Below, in pieces: positions 1 to 5,717 of a stretch of 8,498 bases of DNA. Made by a program: the position numbers and the translations under genes. Position 1 is the first letter of the stretch. Each line of letters starts with the position of its first letter. Source of the DNA: Phycisphaerae bacterium. Lineage in GTDB: Bacteria; Planctomycetota; Phycisphaerae; Sedimentisphaerales; SG8-4. The notes under the pieces were generated by a model. The model was not told where the DNA came from. It searched no databases and was given only the letters and a program-made list of their open reading frames with translations. The stretch covers positions 1-8,498 of the forward strand of contig JAUVYQ010000113.1 in assembly GCA_030603035.1 (NCBI GenBank), given 5' to 3'.

Positions 1-70
1 CCATTCCCTCAATACTTCTCAAACTGAAATGGCCTGAGTCTAAAAGCGATTTCAAATCGATTACAGTCAT
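1..70 (-). CDS. 5' end of an unrecognised divergent gene (partial)
   Basis: Read on the minus strand, an ATG at 70-68 opens a frame that stays open to the left edge. It gives 23 residues beginning MTVIDLKSLLDSG and ending near SIEGM. No good Shine-Dalgarno sequence precedes it. A weak promoter-like pair (TTGATT, then a TTTAAA-like box) could lie further upstream on the same strand. The peptide is too short to assign to a family, and an open stretch of 70 bases can occur by chance. Supporting it are the protein-like composition, and that the intergenic repeats start only after this point. It would be transcribed away from the CotH cluster. Confidence 0.4.
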   Translation of the reverse strand, partial: MTVIDLKSLLDSGHFSLRSIEGM

Positions 71-161
71 TTTTGCTTGTAACCCAATCTTATTTAAATC
101 GTTACGACGTTTTCCGAATCAAACAACCGGACAGTAGTGATATAAAAACTTATGCTTATAA

Positions 162-327
162 CGTTAAATTCGAAATCCGAATATCGAAACTCGAAACAAA
201 TTCAAAATACGAATTACCAAAATCTCAAACAGCTCATTGGCTGCTGGGCGATTTTTGTTTTGAAAATTCGTATTTTTGACATTCGATATTGTTTCGGATT
301 TCGGATTTCGTGCTTCGGATTTTAACG
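162..327. repeat. Long imperfect AT-rich palindrome (intergenic repeat)
   Basis: The two halves are imperfect reverse complements centred near 240-250. The outer tips match (CGTTAAA at 162-168 and TTTAACG at 321-327), and the inner arms share a perfect 12-bp match (204-215 with 265-276). Each arm is built from variants of short words such as CGAAATCCGAA and ATATCGAAA. Repeats of this style, with 'gaattcgaaa/tttcggattt' words, are scattered between genes in Phycisphaerae-type genomes. That last point is recalled family knowledge and was not checked here. Open frames crossing it on either strand have low-complexity translations and are not credible genes. The element could fold as a hairpin in RNA, act as a bidirectional terminator, or be a non-autonomous mobile element. 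Confidence 0.65.
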
Positions 328-367
328 GAAAAACCAGATTTTCGCTATTAAGTTGCGCTGTAGTATT

Positions 368-441
368 AGTTAATTGGTTGATTCCGTCAAACATCGCCGG
401 ATCTTCGATAGTTAATTGGTTGATTAGTTGATTAGTTAGTA
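368..441. repeat. Short direct repeats AGTTAATTGGTTGATT plus TTGATTAG runs
   Basis: An identical 16-mer, AGTTAATTGGTTGATT, occurs at 368-383 and again at 410-425, separated by 26 bases of unlike sequence. The second copy runs on into further TTGATTAG/TTAG words up to about 441. There is no gene here. The spacing of 42 bases (four helical turns) would fit a protein-binding repeat, but the simple TTGATTAG words also suggest low-complexity expansion. The stretch lies exactly between the two palindromic elements, so all three may be parts of one composite repeat block. Confidence 0.55.
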
Positions 442-480
442 ACCGTTCACGGGATAATATGTTGAATTTTGGCCGTTTTT

Positions 481-656
481 CGTCATTGCGAGGAGCGAAG
501 CGCTGAAAGTCCGGCCCCTGGACGGAACGAAGCAATCTCAACCATTCGTGAAGTAGACCCCGTTAGAAATTCCGCAAATCGGGCTAAACTCGAAAAAGGA
601 AGGATTTCTAACGGGGTTGAGATTGCTTCGGCCTTTGAAAAAGGCCTCGCAATGGC
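481..656. repeat. Nested palindromic (MITE-like) intergenic element
   Basis: Three sets of inverted repeats are nested around one centre. The outer pair is CATTGCGAGG at 484-493 with CCTCGCAATG at 645-654. The middle pair is the 16-mer CGAAGCAATCTCAACC at 528-543 with its exact complement at 615-630. The inner pair is ACCCCGTTAGAAAT at 557-570 with ATTTCTAACGGGGT at 604-617. Small local hairpins sit within the arms (GTCC/GGAC near 509-523, GGCCTTT/AAAGGCC at 630-646). The words 'cattgcgaggagcgaagc' and 'gaagcaatctc' belong to a palindromic repeat widespread in bacterial genomes, as I recall. No transposase is encoded. Such elements are usually non-autonomous mobile repeats. The short frames across it are not genes. 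Confidence 0.75.
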
Positions 657-763
657 ACAAAAACGCAATTTACACCCCCTGAACGGTTACGAATCTTGCT
701 CCTCATAGGGATACGATGTTCCCTGGACACCCCCCTCCCCAAAAAAAATAATTTTCTTGACTT

Positions 764-791
764 TTTACCGGCTAATTTGGTTTGGTAAAAT
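764..791 (+). promoter_or_regulatory. Candidate sigma70-type promoter upstream of the CotH cluster
   Basis: A -10 box TAAAAT (786-791) is preceded by TG one base before it (TGG TAAAAT, an extended -10). A weak -35 box TTTACC (764-769) lies 16 bases upstream. Transcription would start near 798, about 35 bases before the small leader ORF. A better -35 match, TTGACT at 757-762, sits nearby but would need a 23-base spacer, which is too long. The rest of 657-832 is C-rich (near 728-740), then A/T-rich, with no other feature seen apart from a bare TATAAT at 812-817 with no partner at the right distance. Confidence 0.4.
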
Positions 792-832
792 TTGTGTTTA
801 CAGGTATTTAATATAATTTCACAGGAGGTGCG

Positions 833-943
833 GTGAGAAAGGTCTTCGTAGTGCCATTTCAAGCTTTCCCACCGGAAAAAGTCCGAAGGGATTTGGAGTA
901 TATGCGTTATGCAGGGGGATTATGCTTTCATTCTTCCCTGTAG
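833..943 (+). CDS. 36-codon leader-like ORF, function unknown
   Basis: A GTG at 833-835 follows AGGAGG (823-828) by four bases. It opens a frame of 36 codons ending with TAG at 941-943. The peptide starts MRKVFVVPFQAF and ends in AGGLCFHSSL. It has no signal peptide, no run of a single amino acid of the kind used in attenuation, and no family I recognise. It lies 67 bases upstream of the CotH start and in a different frame. It could be a translated leader peptide, a short stub of a decayed gene, or a chance ORF. The good ribosome binding site is the main reason to list it. Six T residues (949-954) follow the stop, behind only a weak 5-bp stem. Confidence 0.35.
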   Translation: MRKVFVVPFQAFPPEKVRRDLEYMRYAGGLCFHSSL

Positions 944-1010
944 AGGACTTTTTTACAATATATCGCATTTTGTTGAAAAGAAACGAAAATTTTTTTTGAA
1001 GGAGATGATG

Positions 1011-1280
1011 ATGAAAACAAAACTAACAACGGCTAATGTGGTGGCGATTGTCGCCATCGCAATGCTCACTGTATTGTGTACGGCTTCGGCACAGGCGTGG
1101 TTCTCAGATCCAAATGACCCGGATTGGCCGGAAATCTTTGAGCCAAATCAGCTTCGGACACTGAACCTGCAAATGTCCGACGCTGACTGGGACACCATCC
1201 GGTACGATACACCAGACTGTACCATTGAAGTACCCGCCTGGTTCTGGATGACTGGTGAGGAGGACCCTGGTTCTGGATGA
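1011..1280 (+). CDS. Signal peptide and N-terminus of CotH-type protein (cut by frameshift)
   Basis: ATG 1011 is preferred over the ATGs at 1005 and 1008 because GGAG (1001-1004) then stands six bases away. The product begins MKTKLTTANV, followed by a hydrophobic stretch and an ASA-Q-A motif at about residues 25-29, a clear Sec signal peptide. After a DPNDPDW linker comes LRTLNLQMSDADWDTI, the usual entry into CotH domains (an 'L.L.MS..DWD.L'-like segment). The frame is lost after residue 85 because of the tandem duplication at 1237-1294, and ends after five further residues (PGSG or similar) at TGA 1278-1280. Removing one repeat copy joins residue 85 (D of GEED) directly to the long frame downstream, giving one 982-residue protein. 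So this is the 5' part of a broken gene, or of a gene with an assembly error, and not a separate gene. Confidence 0.8.
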   Translation: MKTKLTTANVVAIVAIAMLTVLCTASAQAWFSDPNDPDWPEIFEPNQLRTLNLQMSDADWDTIRYDTPDCTIEVPAWFWMTGEEDPGSG

Positions 1281-1294
1281 CTGGTGAGGAGGAC
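1237..1294 (+). repeat. Exact 29-bp tandem duplication that frameshifts the CotH gene
   Basis: Bases 1237-1265 and 1266-1294 are identical over 29 positions and directly adjacent. The unit begins CCTGGTTCTGGATGACTGG and ends GAGGAGGAC. As 29 is not a multiple of three, the second copy shifts the frame and creates TGA at 1278-1280. One copy alone encodes PAWFWMTGEED followed by KKIVVAVRRK with no break. The unit carries its own GAGGAGG and ATG, so the first copy supplies a purine-rich site 14 bases before the ATG of the second copy. Confidence 0.95.
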
Positions 1295-3988
1295 AAGAAG
1301 ATTGTAGTGGCGGTCCGCAGAAAATCCGACACTGGTGCGATGCCGAATGAAGACGACCCTTTCAAGATCAGCTTAAAAATTGACATCAATGAATACTATT
1401 GTGACCCGTGTACAGAGGACTGCGGTCTGGACCCATTATACGACCCGAATGCAGCCCCTGAGTGGCACAGCCTGAAAAAGCTCAGCCTTGAAAACGGCGA
1501 TGGCAGAGAGGTGCCTAAGTACACTGTCTTAACGGAAGGTGTAGCCGTCAACTTGAATCGGATGGCGTCCGGGCCGGAGGATTACGGCTACGATAACTGG
1601 TACGGAAACTGGGTAATACTTAACGTCAATGGTGTGTGCAGGGGCGTCTATGTCAACCAGGAACAACATGACAAGCTGTTTATGCAAAACCGCGGCCTTT
1701 ACATTCACGGCGAGACCTGGCTGTATAAGTCCTGGAGCTCAGGGGGCATTGAGCTGAAAGTGGGAGATGACGAAAACCCTGCCAGCCCTGCGGTAAAGCT
1801 GCTGTGTTACCTGCCATTTGGCGACACAGAGTACTCGGGAGAACTTTATCCGACGCCCGGCCATAGAACTGTGGCCCTGCAGCTACCCGAATGGATAAAT
1901 ATGCAGGGATTGTTGGCTATGGGAGCAGTCGAGGCCTTCACAGCAGATGGGGATGCATTTTACACGGCGCAGGGTCACAATGCCTACTTTTTGGACTTTA
2001 ACCTCCCCGACCCGTGTGAAACAAGAAAGAGGATGTATTTTCGCTGGGACGTGGATTCGGCCATCGGAGTCTGGGATGCCGATCCCTGCACTTGGGACAT
2101 TTACGAAAATAAACCAGGCAATCCAACAATAAATCAGGAAGTTATCCTGGGCAACCCTGTGTTCAGGGCGCAGTACAACCAGATATTCAGAGACCTTTTT
2201 GACGTTGACGGCCCGTTATCGGAAGCCAATATCCACGCCTTCCTTGATGATGTTAATACGCCGGAGCTAAGAGCTGCGCTGGCGGCAGACCCATATAGCG
2301 GGTTGCCCATCGCGGGCGAAGCCGGCGTTGCGGCGCACATTGATGAGATTAAAGCCTGGATTTCGCAAAGAATCCCCAACGTCCTCGCTCAGGTGGATAT
2401 GGATGAGCCTGTACCGCCTTTACTGCCTCCAGGGATTATCCTGCTTGAGGATGGTTTCGAAGGCGCTGTCTGGGATGCCAATTGGAATGACCTCCCTCAT
2501 AACTGGCTTAAAGACACCTGGCCTTATGGTTCGGCTGCCTGGGCAGACGACGTCAATAATGGTGATTTCACATCCGATGCATTAGATACCAGTGATGCCA
2601 CTGCCACCCATATAGATTTCTGGTTTATGAAGGACGACACGGACGCAAATGGGGCAGCTGGAGGCCCAGATTTCTTACTCTATTACTATGATGGGACTAA
2701 TTATGACTTTATCGCCGACCTTGATACTCTCGGTGGTGACGATGAGTGGCTGCACTACACCGATACAATAATCGACAGCCAGTATTTCGTACCTGATTTC
2801 AAAATACGCTTTAATGCTACTCCCGACGCTAAGAAAAATGAAAATGTATGGGTTGACGACGTTGTAATCACAAAGGAAGCTCCGATGATAATTTGCGGCG
2901 ATATTCTGGAGTCTGATTTGACACCAATTGATGGTGTATCCGTTGATGCAAATAACGCCGGGGGCTCGGATATAAGCGATGTCAACGGCTACTACGAACT
3001 ATTCGTGCCGTTCAGCTGGACCGGCACAGTTACGCCGACAAAGGAAGGTTATACATTCGACCCGAACTTCAGGGTATACGATGTAAATGTTACCACAGAC
3101 GTGGTGGACCAGAACTACATCGGGACGCTGCTGACATATACTATTTCCGGTACGGTAACCTGTGAGGGCTCGCCTCTTGCCGATGTGGCGATGAGCGGTC
3201 TGCTTGGTGACCCCTGTAGCGACGGCAGCGGTTATTATACTGCCACAGTTGACTATGGCTGGGATGGTACCGTTACACCGATAAAAGAAGGTTACAGTTT
3301 CTCGCCAGCCAGCACGACATACACTGATGTCAACGATAACCATACGCAGGATTATACTGCAACGCTGAACACTTATACCATTTCCGGTTTCGTGGGAATC
3401 GCAGACGTTAATATGGTCGGACTCGGCGTGATGAGTGACGGCAGCGGCAACTATACTGCTACGGTAGATTACGGCTTTACCGCTACGGTAACGCCTACAA
3501 AGGCTGGCTATACCTTCAGCCCGCCGAGCAGAAGCTACAGCAATGTTGCCGAAGACCATATAGGTGACAACTATACCGCAACGCTGAACACTTATACCAT
3601 TTCCGGTGCGGTAGGTACTCTGGATGGTGTGACAATGAACGGCCTGCCTGGTAATCCCATTACCAGCGGCGGTGGTTTATACAGCGCTACAGTCGATTAC
3701 GGCTGGAGCGGTACTGTAACGCCGACAAAGAATGAGTATAAGTTCTCGCCGACTCAGCGAGCATACAGCAATGTTACCTCGGACCAGACGAGCCAGGATT
3801 ATACTGCCTACAGCATCTACGACCTTGACTCCAACGGCTCTATCGACTATGCAGACCTTCGCATATTTACGCTGGCCTGGCTGAGCGCTACAGGTGAAGG
3901 CAACTGGAATGCGGATTGTGACTTCTACACAGACGGTTTTATAGACTTCAAGGATTTCGCTAAGTTTGCCTTAGCGTGGCAACCTTAA
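1277..3988 (+). CDS. CotH kinase-family secreted protein with beta repeats and dockerin-like C-terminus (main body)
   Basis: Residue numbers are for the rejoined 982-residue protein. Residues 47 to about 450 form a CotH-type kinase-like domain: DPFKISLKID (106-115), a KKLSLENG segment (146), NGVCRGVYVNQEQHDKLF (about 197-214, the 'NG.Y.G.Y...E..D' region), GHNAYF (312-317), and YFRWDVDSAIG (333-343), the counterpart of the conserved 'PWD.D' metal-binding site. CotH of Bacillus spores phosphorylates coat proteins, and related proteins are secreted. Residues 467-614 look like a MAM/concanavalin-type beta-sandwich (EDGFEG, VWVDDV). Four 75-residue beta repeats (616-923) and a dockerin-like tail (927-982) follow. 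The role is probably a surface or secreted kinase, or a binding protein. As written, the frame starts at ATG 1277, which overlaps the upstream stop (ATGA), and lacks a signal peptide. Kinase activity is inferred from family, not shown. Confidence 0.85.
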   Translation: MTGEEDKKIVVAVRRKSDTGAMPNEDDPFKISLKIDINEYYCDPCTEDCGLDPLYDPNAAPEWHSLKKLSLENGDGREVPKYTVLTEGVAVNLNRMASGPEDYGYDNWYGNWVILNVNGVCRGVYVNQEQHDKLFMQNRGLYIHGETWLYKSWSSGGIELKVGDDENPASPAVKLLCYLPFGDTEYSGELYPTPGHRTVALQLPEWINMQGLLAMGAVEAFTADGDAFYTAQGHNAYFLDFNLPDPCETRKRMYFRWDVDSAIGVWDADPCTWDIYENKPGNPTINQEVILGNPVFRAQYNQIFRDLFDVDGPLSEANIHAFLDDVNTPELRAALAADPYSGLPIAGEAGVAAHIDEIKAWISQRIPNVLAQVDMDEPVPPLLPPGIILLEDGFEGAVWDANWNDLPHNWLKDTWPYGSAAWADDVNNGDFTSDALDTSDATATHIDFWFMKDDTDANGAAGGPDFLLYYYDGTNYDFIADLDTLGGDDEWLHYTDTIIDSQYFVPDFKIRFNATPDAKKNENVWVDDVVITKEAPMIICGDILESDLTPIDGVSVDANNAGGSDISDVNGYYELFVPFSWTGTVTPTKEGYTFDPNFRVYDVNVTTDVVDQNYIGTLLTYTISGTVTCEGSPLADVAMSGLLGDPCSDGSGYYTATVDYGWDGTVTPIKEGYSFSPASTTYTDVNDNHTQDYTATLNTYTISGFVGIADVNMVGLGVMSDGSGNYTATVDYGFTATVTPTKAGYTFSPPSRSYSNVAEDHIGDNYTATLNTYTISGAVGTLDGVTMNGLPGNPITSGGGLYSATVDYGWSGTVTPTKNEYKFSPTQRAYSNVTSDQTSQDYTAYSIYDLDSNGSIDYADLRIFTLAWLSATGEGNWNADCDFYTDGFIDFKDFAKFALAWQP
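2885..3808 (+). repeat. Four in-frame beta-sandwich repeats within the CotH protein
   Basis: About four units of 72-83 residues occupy 2885-3133, 3137-3370, 3374-3589 and 3593-3808. Each follows the pattern YTISG.V....L..V.M.G......SDGSG.Y.ATVDYGW.GTVTP.K.GY.FSP....Y..V......Q.YTA. The first unit is the most diverged (CGDILESDLTPIDGVSV). They resemble carboxypeptidase-regulatory or Cna-B-like beta-sandwich modules used as stalks in secreted proteins. At DNA level a 30-base stretch starting GCAACGCTGAACACTTATAC is identical at the junctions of units 2/3 and 3/4, while the unit interiors differ. This points to fairly recent duplication or gene conversion of the linker. Confidence 0.8.
3818..3985 (+). 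other. Dockerin type I-like C-terminal domain of the CotH protein
   Basis: The last 56 residues hold two EF-hand-like calcium loops. The first is DLDSNGSIDYADL, with D/D/N/D/D at ligand positions 1, 3, 5, 9 and 12. The second is DFYTDGFIDFKDF, with ligands at 1, 5, 9 and 12 and a tyrosine at position 3, where D or N is usual. Each loop is followed by a hydrophobic helix ending LAWL or LAWQ, a form common in Planctomycetota dockerin-like tails. Dockerins bind cohesin modules of scaffold proteins. In planctomycetes their partner is generally unknown, so here the tail is best read as a surface anchor or assembly tag. Confidence 0.75.
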
Positions 3989-4060
3989 TAAAAAATAGCT
4001 AAAGAAGACAGGATTAAGAAAAGTAGTATAAAATTTGGTTTATGACTTCAAATTGGTGCG

Positions 4061-4151
4061 AGCACTGGCCTCGGAGGAGAGTGCTATTTCCGCAACACTG
4101 GTTCCGCAGGGGGTGATGGAATAGTCTCCCCCTTGCGGTCCAGGCGGAAAT
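4061..4151 (+). other. Structured intergenic element: two successive hairpins between CotH and VTC genes
   Basis: The first hairpin pairs AGCACT (4061-4066) with AGTGCT (4080-4085). The second is much stronger: outer ATTTCCGC (4086-4093) pairs with GCGGAAAT (4144-4151), then CTGG...CCGCA.GGGGG (about 4098-4112) pairs with CCCCC..TGCGG..CCAG (about 4128-4142), with small bulges and a loop of about 15 bases. No T-run follows, so it does not look like an intrinsic terminator. It may stabilise the 3' end of the CotH message, tune read-through into the VTC operon, or be another palindromic genome repeat, since GCGGAAATGACAGG resembles the ends of known ones. The remainder of the 3989-4223 gap shows only a lone TATAAA-like box (4027) without a -35 partner. 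Confidence 0.55.
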
Positions 4152-4223
4152 GACAGGGGTGAGCTTGCAGATTTGATTATTTTAAGGGAACGTCGCTGAT
4201 GGTTGTGGAGCAGGAGGTGTGTT

Positions 4224-5003
4224 GTGAGGAGGGATACTCGAAACGATATTTCAGGTGACCGTATTCTTTGGCCTCGCTATGAGATAAAGTATCGCATCAG
4301 CGAATCGAAGGCAGCGGCGGTTGCGCAGTTTATCAAGCCATACTTGCATCTGGACCATTACTGCAAATTACAGCCAAGCGGTCGCTATCCGATTGTCAGT
4401 CTTTATCTGGACTCGGAAAACTTACAACTCTGCTGGGAAAGTTTGACAGGGCAGAAAAATCGCTTTAAGCTTCGCATCCGCAGTTATACCGACGACCCGG
4501 ATTATCCCCGCTTTTTCGAGCTCAAACGCCGAATGAACGCTATTATTATCAAAGACCGGACGCGCGTTATGCCTTGCAGCGTGGCACCTTTAATTTCAGG
4601 ATTGTCTCTTCCGCCGCAAAATATAAGTAACGACGGGAAAACACTCAAACAGTTCCAGTTGTATATGACCAGTATTGGTGCCGGGCCTGTAATACAGGTT
4701 CGCTACTTCCGGCAGGCGTATGAAGGCGACTCGGACAACAGGGTAAGGGTAACCTTTGACCGAGGGCTATGCTATAAGGTCACCGGTGCGCCCGAAGTAG
4801 CGTTTAACGGCCGGGGCTGGCAGCATCATTCCATATCCTTAGGTGGTGTGATTTTAGAGATTAAGTTTACCGGTGCTTATCCGGCGTGGATAAGCCAGAT
4901 GGTCAAGTATTTCGACTTACGGCAGCAACCAATATCGAAGTATGTTACTTCAGTAAAAGAGTCTTGTACGTTGGGGTTCTGTGCGCCGCTATTAAGGGGG
5001 TAG
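4224..5003 (+). CDS. VTC/CYTH-type polyphosphate polymerase domain protein
   Basis: GTG 4224 is chosen because AGGAGG (4212-4217) lies six bases upstream. A TTG further up (4203) has no such site. The 259-residue product is a complete single-domain VTC protein of the CYTH triphosphate-tunnel fold. The expected tunnel strands are present: RYEIKY (18-23), YLDS (61-64), KLRIRSY (82-88, R84/R86), FFELKRR (97-103, E99/K101), VRYFRQAY (159-166), RVTFDR (175-180), LEIKF (211-215, metal-binding type glutamate E212) and SKY (238-240). In the yeast vacuolar VTC complex this domain makes polyphosphate from ATP and feeds it through membrane helices. The bacterial homologue here has no membrane segment. 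It lies five bases from the DUF4956 gene, which could supply the membrane part. All key basic residues seem intact, so activity is plausible but unproven. Confidence 0.9.
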   Translation: MRRDTRNDISGDRILWPRYEIKYRISESKAAAVAQFIKPYLHLDHYCKLQPSGRYPIVSLYLDSENLQLCWESLTGQKNRFKLRIRSYTDDPDYPRFFELKRRMNAIIIKDRTRVMPCSVAPLISGLSLPPQNISNDGKTLKQFQLYMTSIGAGPVIQVRYFRQAYEGDSDNRVRVTFDRGLCYKVTGAPEVAFNGRGWQHHSISLGGVILEIKFTGAYPAWISQMVKYFDLRQQPISKYVTSVKESCTLGFCAPLLRG

Positions 5004-5008
5004 TAACT

Positions 5009-5710
5009 ATGGATAGAATCTGGCAGGTATTTGAAGAGACACCCGTGGCAGGGGGAAGAGTCTTTACTCCCGAAGGCATCATTTTGTCCCTATTGCTGGC
5101 CTTTGTTCTGGGACAGGTTATGGCCTGGGTTTATTACGCCACCCATAGCGGCCTGTCCTACTCAAAGTCCTTTGTGCAAGCGCTGATTTTAATCACCGTG
5201 GTAGTGGCAATGGTTATGACCGTCATCGGCAATAATATTATCACCGCTGTTGGGCTAATGGGCGCTTTAGCGATTATCCGTTTTCGCAACATAATCAAGG
5301 ACACTCGTGACATAGCATTCATTTTCTGCGCGCTGGTGGTGGGGATGGCAGCCGGCTCCCAGCGGTACGCCACTGCCATTGTCGGCACCGTTATTCTCAG
5401 TTTGATAGCAGTATACCTGTATCTGACCAGCTTCGGCACGCATGAGCCAAACAATGGTTTTTTGCGGTTTAGTCTTAAGGGCCCTATTGGCCCTGAGCAC
5501 CCAATTCCCGCTATTCTTAAACGTTTCTGCGGCAAATTCACCCTCATATCGTCGCAAGAGGGCGGCTTTGGCGTCTCCGCCGTTGAATACGCTTACCAGT
5601 TGATAATACGAAATGCCGCGAAAAATGAACTGATGTTGTCCGAGCTAAAGAAAGTCGAGGGTATCGAGAATATCAGCCTGACAATGCAGGAACGGTTGCT
5701 GGAGGTTTAG
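5009..5710 (+). CDS. DUF4956 family integral membrane protein
   Basis: ATG 5009 follows AAGGGGG (4994-5000) by eight bases. An earlier in-frame ATG at 4886 lies inside the VTC gene and lacks support. The 233-residue protein has hydrophobic segments at about 23-44, 54-74, 76-90, 102-116 and 120-141, hence four to five membrane spans, then a soluble C-terminal domain of about 90 residues ending ENISLTMQERLLEV. The stretch GALAIIRFRNIIKDTRD (85-101), followed by a small-residue helix LVVGMAAG, is the hallmark of DUF4956. The family has no established function but is often coded beside VTC and CotH genes. A pore or translocation partner for the VTC enzyme is an attractive inference. The conserved charged RFRNIIKD loop beside a helix would suit binding of an anionic substrate. 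Confidence 0.9.
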   Translation: MDRIWQVFEETPVAGGRVFTPEGIILSLLLAFVLGQVMAWVYYATHSGLSYSKSFVQALILITVVVAMVMTVIGNNIITAVGLMGALAIIRFRNIIKDTRDIAFIFCALVVGMAAGSQRYATAIVGTVILSLIAVYLYLTSFGTHEPNNGFLRFSLKGPIGPEHPIPAILKRFCGKFTLISSQEGGFGVSAVEYAYQLIIRNAAKNELMLSELKKVEGIENISLTMQERLLEV

Positions 5711-5717
5711 CCCACGT

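Noticed and set aside
164..541. Open frame of 125 codons on the minus strand
   Set aside because: It runs through the AT-rich palindrome and direct repeats, and its translation mirrors the repeat words. No family is recognisable and there is no good start site.
162..656. CRISPR array
   Set aside because: The repeats are inverted or too short and irregularly spaced. There is no regular repeat-spacer pattern and no cas gene in the window.
757..762. TTGACT as a -35 box
   Set aside because: It is a good hexamer match, but the nearest good -10 box (786-791) is 23 bases away, outside the usual 16-19 range.
608..862. Open frame of 84 codons on the minus strand over the repeat and promoter area
   Set aside because: It crosses the nested palindrome, the C-rich stretch and the likely promoter, with a composition unlike a protein. 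It opposes the well-supported plus-strand genes.
911..954. Stem GCAGGG/CCCTGT followed by six T residues as an intrinsic terminator
   Set aside because: The stem is only five to six pairs with a loop of about 19 bases, and eight bases separate it from the T-run, so it is too weak to call.
2999..3559. 186-codon antisense frame inside the CotH gene
   Set aside because: It is explained by the periodic codon use of the beta repeats on the plus strand, whose translation is clearly a real protein.
4886..5008. Earlier in-frame ATG for the DUF4956 gene
   Set aside because: It would overlap the VTC gene by over 100 bases and add residues not typical of the family. ATG 5009 has a ribosome binding site at a good distance.
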